DNA of 5,911 nt, taken from contig JAISWY010000105.1 in the NCBI GenBank assembly GCA_031270925.1, forward strand, positions 1 through 5,911, written 5' to 3'. Source of the DNA: Candidatus Symbiothrix sp. (GTDB taxonomy: Bacteria > Bacteroidota > Bacteroidia > Bacteroidales > Azobacteroidaceae). Position numbers and translations under genes: made by a program. Under the pieces are notes generated by a model. That model worked only from the letters and a program-made list of their open reading frames with translations, ran no database searches and was not told where the DNA came from. Positions 3,864 to 5,911 of the stretch are shown here, piece after piece (position 1 is the stretch's first letter; each line of letters starts with the position of its first letter).

Positions 3864-5911
3864 TTTCGGATGACCACTTTCCAATAATCTTCTATTTGCG
3901 TTTGTTCCACTATTTCGTGCCCTTCGCCGCGCACCGAGCCGGGGACATTGTTGATGGCTTGTCCATCATCAAGCCATATTTCAAGTAATGCGCCCGCCGG
4001 CATTGACGATAACAGTATTTTTGTCTGTACGAAATTCATCGGACAGCTTACTCCACGCAAATCTTTGAATTTTTGTTTGTCCGTAGCCGGTTTGTTCGAA
4101 GCATCAACCGCCTGTTTAACCGGTTTGATATTCTTGAACTGCAACGAATCGTCCATATTTTGATACAGCTCGATAATGGTATCCGCCAATGCGAATACTT
4201 CGGATTTGTGCGCTGCAAAATCGTAATCCTGGGTATTCCGCGCGGCGCGAACGATACCGGCAAACCGCTGATCTACAATGCCGGCATCAATAAAATGTGT
4301 GAGGAAAAGCGAATAGACGTCTTCGGTTGTTTTCGGCTCGGCTCCGCGGGTTATCAGCAACATTCGGGAGGCCGAATAAACGGTATTGTGTAATAAATCA
4401 TTTATTTTCAATGGATTACTTTCTGTGTTCAACTGTTCCCTGTATTCCTTGACGGATTTTAAATCAAGGTCTATCATATCAAACAGTCCGGCCGAACATT
4501 CGGCGACTCCGCGCTCGGCAACACTAAACAACGATTCGGCTCCCCAATCGAAATAATAATTCTTGTCATCTTCAAACGAAGGCACGTTTTCGTGTTTTGC
4601 TAAAAGTTGTTTGATATAAGTTTTGCCGACTGTTTGGATATATTCGCGAAAATCAACATGTTGATTCTTCACTTCGACATAATCTGCGATTATTTGCGAC
4701 ACAAATTTCGGAGCGTCTTTTGCGCTGATGTTTCCAAGTATTTCCGCCAACTGCGGATTGGCGCTACGAGCAGCTCCTGCATACACCTGATAGCTGGGGT
4801 AAATGCGACTGTTGCGCATCACTTTTCCCGAAAAACCCAAATCAGCCCATACTTGCTGACCGCACGAGTTGGGGCAACCGGAAACATGTATCCTCAAATG
4901 AGCCGCTTCCTGCAATACTTCGTTGGAGAGTTTCAACAACTCTTTCCGGGTGGCTGTTGCAAGTCCTTTCGACAAACAGATGCCCAAACGGCAGGTATCG
5001 GCGCCGGTGCAAGAAACAATATTGTTGGCCAAAAGTGGTGCATCAACATCAATATACCGACGTAAATCCGGTAACGCTTCTTCCGGAATATTGCGAAGAT
5101 GAATGTTTTGCTGCGTGGAAAAACGAAGCGTATCATCGCCGAAGCGAGCAACGAATTGCAATAATTCAACCAATTTATCAACCGATTCCCGATTGTCAAG
5201 CGGAATATTTCCGAGAACAAAGGGAAGGATGACGGAAGCGGTATTTTTAGCGCTCGTTGAATAATCGAACGAAGGCGTTTCGATCGGTAGTGCAAGCGAT
5301 TTTTGATAATATTCGTTGAAAATCCGGAATGTTTCTTCCGCGCCCAATTTATAGAAAATGTGCCGCAGTCGCGCTTTGTGCTTGTTTTTGCGATTGCCGT
5401 GTTCGGAAAAAAATTTCTTTACGGCGTCGAGCAGTGCAAACAGGTTTTCTTCGGGCAGAAATTCCGAAAATATCCATCCCACAGTCGGATGCGATGCGAC
5501 GGAGCCGCCGATATATACCTTGAAACCGCGTTTACCGTCGCGAATGCGGGCAACCAATCCCACATCATTGACGGCGGCGTAGTCTGTTTCGTTTTCGTTG
5601 TTGGCAAAAGCGATTTTCAGTTTGCGCGGCAAAGTAAACGAATCGCTTTCGGCAATCAGCTTGGTAGTGAGCGCCATAGCATGAGGCGTAGGATCGAACA
5701 CCTCGCGTTCGCTGACACCGCTATCAACTGCCACAAGAATGTTGCGTACCGTATTTCCGCCGCCGCCCTTGGAACTCAAACCGATTGCCTGCAATTCGTG
5801 CAGGATGGCTTCAATTTCGTTCAATGACAGATTTTGTATCTGAATTTCCTGTCGCGTGGTAATATGCAGCAAGTTGGAACGGTGGCTGATAGCGATGCGA
5901 ATAATTCCAAT
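3860..5911 (-). CDS. Sirohaem/[4Fe-4S] sulfite- or nitrite-reductase family protein with helical segment and C-terminal TusA domain (N-terminus cut by right edge)
   Basis: Six-electron reduction of sulfite to sulfide or nitrite to ammonia is the family role; which substrate applies cannot be told. The frame is open to base 5911, giving 683 visible residues (numbered from the first full codon). First half-repeat: HITTRQEIQIQ with Arg20, GGGGNTVRN with Arg56, and LPRKLKIAF with Lys97 and Lys99; these align with the four anion-binding residues of E. coli sulfite reductase. Second half-repeat: RFSTQQNIHLRNI near 263-275. Cluster/sirohaem ligands: C-x5-C in SCTGADTC (Cys301, Cys307) and C-x3-C in GCPNSC (Cys346, Cys350). 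Residues about 453-593 are a mostly helical segment I cannot name firmly. A Lys/Pro/Ala-rich linker leads to a TusA-like domain at about 617-683 with RGVSCPMNFV (Cys623), LDDG, NVPGS and EGHE. First visible gene of the operon, ending in an ATGA overlap with the tetrapyrrole fusion. Confidence 0.93.
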   Translation of the reverse strand: MGIIRIAISHRSNLLHITTRQEIQIQNLSLNEIEAILHELQAIGLSSKGGGGNTVRNILVAVDSGVSEREVFDPTPHAMALTTKLIAESDSFTLPRKLKIAFANNENETDYAAVNDVGLVARIRDGKRGFKVYIGGSVASHPTVGWIFSEFLPEENLFALLDAVKKFFSEHGNRKNKHKARLRHIFYKLGAEETFRIFNEYYQKSLALPIETPSFDYSTSAKNTASVILPFVLGNIPLDNRESVDKLVELLQFVARFGDDTLRFSTQQNIHLRNIPEEALPDLRRYIDVDAPLLANNIVSCTGADTCRLGICLSKGLATATRKELLKLSNEVLQEAAHLRIHVSGCPNSCGQQVWADLGFSGKVMRNSRIYPSYQVYAGAARSANPQLAEILGNISAKDAPKFVSQIIADYVEVKNQHVDFREYIQTVGKTYIKQLLAKHENVPSFEDDKNYYFDWGAESLFSVAERGVAECSAGLFDMIDLDLKSVKEYREQLNTESNPLKINDLLHNTVYSASRMLLITRGAEPKTTEDVYSLFLTHFIDAGIVDQRFAGIVRAARNTQDYDFAAHKSEVFALADTIIELYQNMDDSLQFKNIKPVKQAVDASNKPATDKQKFKDLRGVSCPMNFVQTKILLSSMPAGALLEIWLDDGQAINNVPGSVRGEGHEIVEQTQIEDYWKVVIRK
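3863..4063 (-). other. TusA/SirA-like sulfur-carrier domain at the reductase C-terminus
   Basis: About 67 residues starting at DLRGVSCPMNFVQTK, then LLEIWLDDG, NNVPGSV, EGHEIVEQ and a final WKVVIRK. The pattern of a Cys-Pro near the N-terminus, a DDG turn and a closing beta strand is that of TusA-family proteins, where the Cys carries a persulfide. Free TusA has CPxP; here it is CPMN. Fusion to a sirohaem reductase suggests the Cys accepts or passes on reduced sulfur made by the same chain; this is inference. Confidence 0.85.
4133..4555 (-). other. Helical segment of uncertain family between reductase and TusA domains
   Basis: Roughly residues 453-593 of the visible protein. It begins at FDWGAESLFSVAERGVAECSAG and runs through HNTVYSASRMLLITRGAEPKT, VYSLFLTHFIDAGIV and DTIIELYQNMDD. 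The make-up predicts a bundle of amphipathic helices. The SASRMLLITRGAEP stretch recalls small HEPN-like helical domains, but I hold this loosely. It is not part of the canonical sulfite reductase fold, and the usual two half-repeats are already complete before it. Confidence 0.55.

Noticed and set aside
3864..3884. Longer start for the HemC-CobA-HemD fusion at the ATG at 3884
   Set aside because: It would add MESGHPK with no match to HemC N-termini and a 25-base overlap. The ATG at 3863 gives the standard N-terminus and an ATGA junction.
3303..3887. Plus-strand open frame of 194 codons
   Set aside because: It lies wholly opposite the HemC-like coding region, has no recognisable motif and reads as an antisense shadow.
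4607..5065. Plus-strand open frame of 152 codons opposite the cluster-binding region
   Set aside because: It is opposite the C-x5-C and C-x3-C coding segment; its sequence is explained by the reverse complement of the real gene.
5303..5827. Plus-strand open frame of 174 codons
   Set aside because: It is antisense to the strongly conserved sirohaem reductase core, with no family signature and composition typical of a shadow frame.
5870..5872. TTG codon as the start of the reductase gene
   Set aside because: The frame stays open for 13 more codons to the window edge, and these (IGIIRIAISHRSN) fit the conserved region before TTRQEIQ. The real start lies outside the window.

Overview
The whole window is one tightly packed minus-strand gene block, read from the right edge to the left. 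It encodes most of the sirohaem pathway together with an enzyme that uses sirohaem. In transcription order it holds: (1) a sirohaem/[4Fe-4S] sulfite- or nitrite-reductase-type protein with an extra helical segment and a C-terminal TusA-like domain, whose N-terminus lies beyond the right edge; (2) a three-part fusion with a truncated HemC-like domain, a CobA (uroporphyrinogen-III C-methyltransferase) domain and a HemD (uroporphyrinogen-III synthase) domain; (3) hemB (porphobilinogen synthase); (4) a short precorrin-2 dehydrogenase/ferrochelatase of the Met8/CysG N-terminal type; (5) hemA (glutamyl-tRNA reductase), which runs off the left edge.

Every gene overlaps its neighbour: two junctions are 4-base ATGA overlaps (3860-3863 and 475-478), one is 14 bases and one is 26 bases. 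There is therefore no room for an internal promoter or terminator, and the set is almost certainly one transcript with coupled translation. The operon promoter must lie to the right of the window. No RNA genes, repeats, mobile elements or CRISPR were seen, and there is no non-coding stretch of any length.

Together the genes lead from glutamyl-tRNA (HemA) to 5-aminolevulinate (the aminomutase HemL is not in the window), to porphobilinogen (HemB), hydroxymethylbilane (HemC-like), uroporphyrinogen III (HemD), precorrin-2 (CobA) and sirohaem (Met8-like). The first gene's product would then use the sirohaem. No haem-branch gene (hemE, hemN, hemH or similar) is visible, so the block looks dedicated to sirohaem and sulfite or nitrite reduction. 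Protein style, gene overlaps and the lack of clear Shine-Dalgarno sites suggest a Bacteroidota (Bacteroidales-like) organism. This is an inference from sequence feel, not a search.

The most interesting point is the HemC-like domain. It keeps the fold signatures and the catalytic Asp, but lacks the whole third domain with the cysteine that carries the dipyrromethane cofactor, lacks the usual GGKG loop, and has an altered TSSLRR motif. The glutamyl-tRNA reductase is also shortened and lacks a normal GxGxxG loop. The reductase-helical-TusA fusion suggests that the sulfide product may be handed on as a protein persulfide.
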